Origin: M30B19 sp041741535
GTDB lineage: Bacteria > Planctomycetota > Planctomycetia > Pirellulales > Pirellulaceae
Reading direction: 5' to 3'
Assembly (NCBI GenBank): GCA_041741535.1
Contig: JBGSJV010000047.1
Coordinates: 27,076 to 91,075 of the forward strand
DNA length: 64,000 nucleotides
Positions 63,909 through 64,000 of this stretch are shown piece after piece (position 1 is the stretch's first letter; each line of letters starts with the position of its first letter). The notes below the pieces were generated by a model. It was not told the DNA's origin. It was given only the letters and a program-made list of their open reading frames with translations, and ran no database searches. Made by a program: the position numbers and the translations under genes.

Positions 63909-64000
63909 AAGACGGTATTTATGGCTAAAAACAAAATGCAGAGTTGTTGCCACGAATTTTCCAGATAGGGCTAGCTAGCGTTTTTAATCTCGTGTATAAC

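Overview
The window looks like part of a planctomycete chromosome, probably from the Pirellula/Rhodopirellula group. This is inferred from gene content, not from a marker gene. Indicators are a Tat-exported DUF1501 protein, a Tat-exported Gfo/Idh/MocA oxidoreductase, a very large alpha-2-macroglobulin-like protein, a very large BNR/Sortilin-type propeller, many secreted proteins of unknown function, sparse operons on both strands, and REP-like palindromes that are sometimes read through as protein. No rRNA, tRNA or CRISPR array was recognised.

Layout. 1-0.6 kb is the 3' end of a repeat-containing protein. 0.9-5.6 kb (minus) is DUF1501, coaX, an mnmE-like GTPase and cutC. 5.9-8.8 kb holds a secreted protein facing metG. 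9.2-10.8 kb is a membrane protein. 10.8-15.3 kb (minus) is mcsA, mcsB and a YfhO-like protein. 15.5-19.6 kb (plus) is sdaA, a BRCT/MerR/TPR fusion and mgtE. 19.7-22.1 kb (minus) is a gyrA/parC-type topoisomerase. 22.4-23.4 kb holds two small secreted proteins. 24.0-27.3 kb is an unassigned three-gene group: a zinc-ribbon membrane protein, an M48-like protein with a broken HEXXH, and an acidic helical-repeat protein. 27.4-28.6 kb is a REP-associated (Y1/HUH) transposase. 28.9-30.4 kb is a Cys/Gly-tailed membrane protein with a GRDP-like partner. 30.5-32.9 kb is a PadR regulator with a clear promoter/operator and its membrane partner. 32.9-37.4 kb holds a reductase/epimerase, a Gfo/Idh/MocA protein, a SprT-like protease, a membrane protein and a YkgJ cysteine-cluster protein. 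37.5-41.1 kb is hpd, leuB and a WYL regulator. 41.1-44.2 kb holds a c-type haem protein and an MBOAT/wax-synthase-like enzyme with REP hairpins inside its reading frame. 44.4-49.7 kb is the BNR propeller with an inserted PDZ domain, followed by an HtrA-like protease with no PDZ. 49.8-53.6 kb (minus) is a sialic-acid foraging set: two sialidases and an N-acetylneuraminate lyase-like aldolase. 54.0-62.0 kb is the alpha-2-macroglobulin-like protein and an ABC-2 permease. 62.0-63.9 kb holds a YozG/DUF2975 pair with an AT-rich operator and a lipoprotein.

How the genes work together. Housekeeping functions visible are CoA synthesis, tRNA charging and modification, topoisomerase, leucine synthesis, serine and tyrosine catabolism, magnesium uptake and protein-arginine phosphorylation. 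The clearest pathway is removal and cleavage of sialic acid. The two most interesting unassigned groups are the zinc-ribbon/degenerate-M48 trio at 24.0-27.3 kb and the PDZ-propeller/PDZ-less protease pair at 44.4-49.7 kb. REP-like elements recur at 1.7, 9.0, 17.0, 36.1, 43.1, 48.7 and 60.2 kb. A REP-type transposase in the same window offers a possible, untested source for them.
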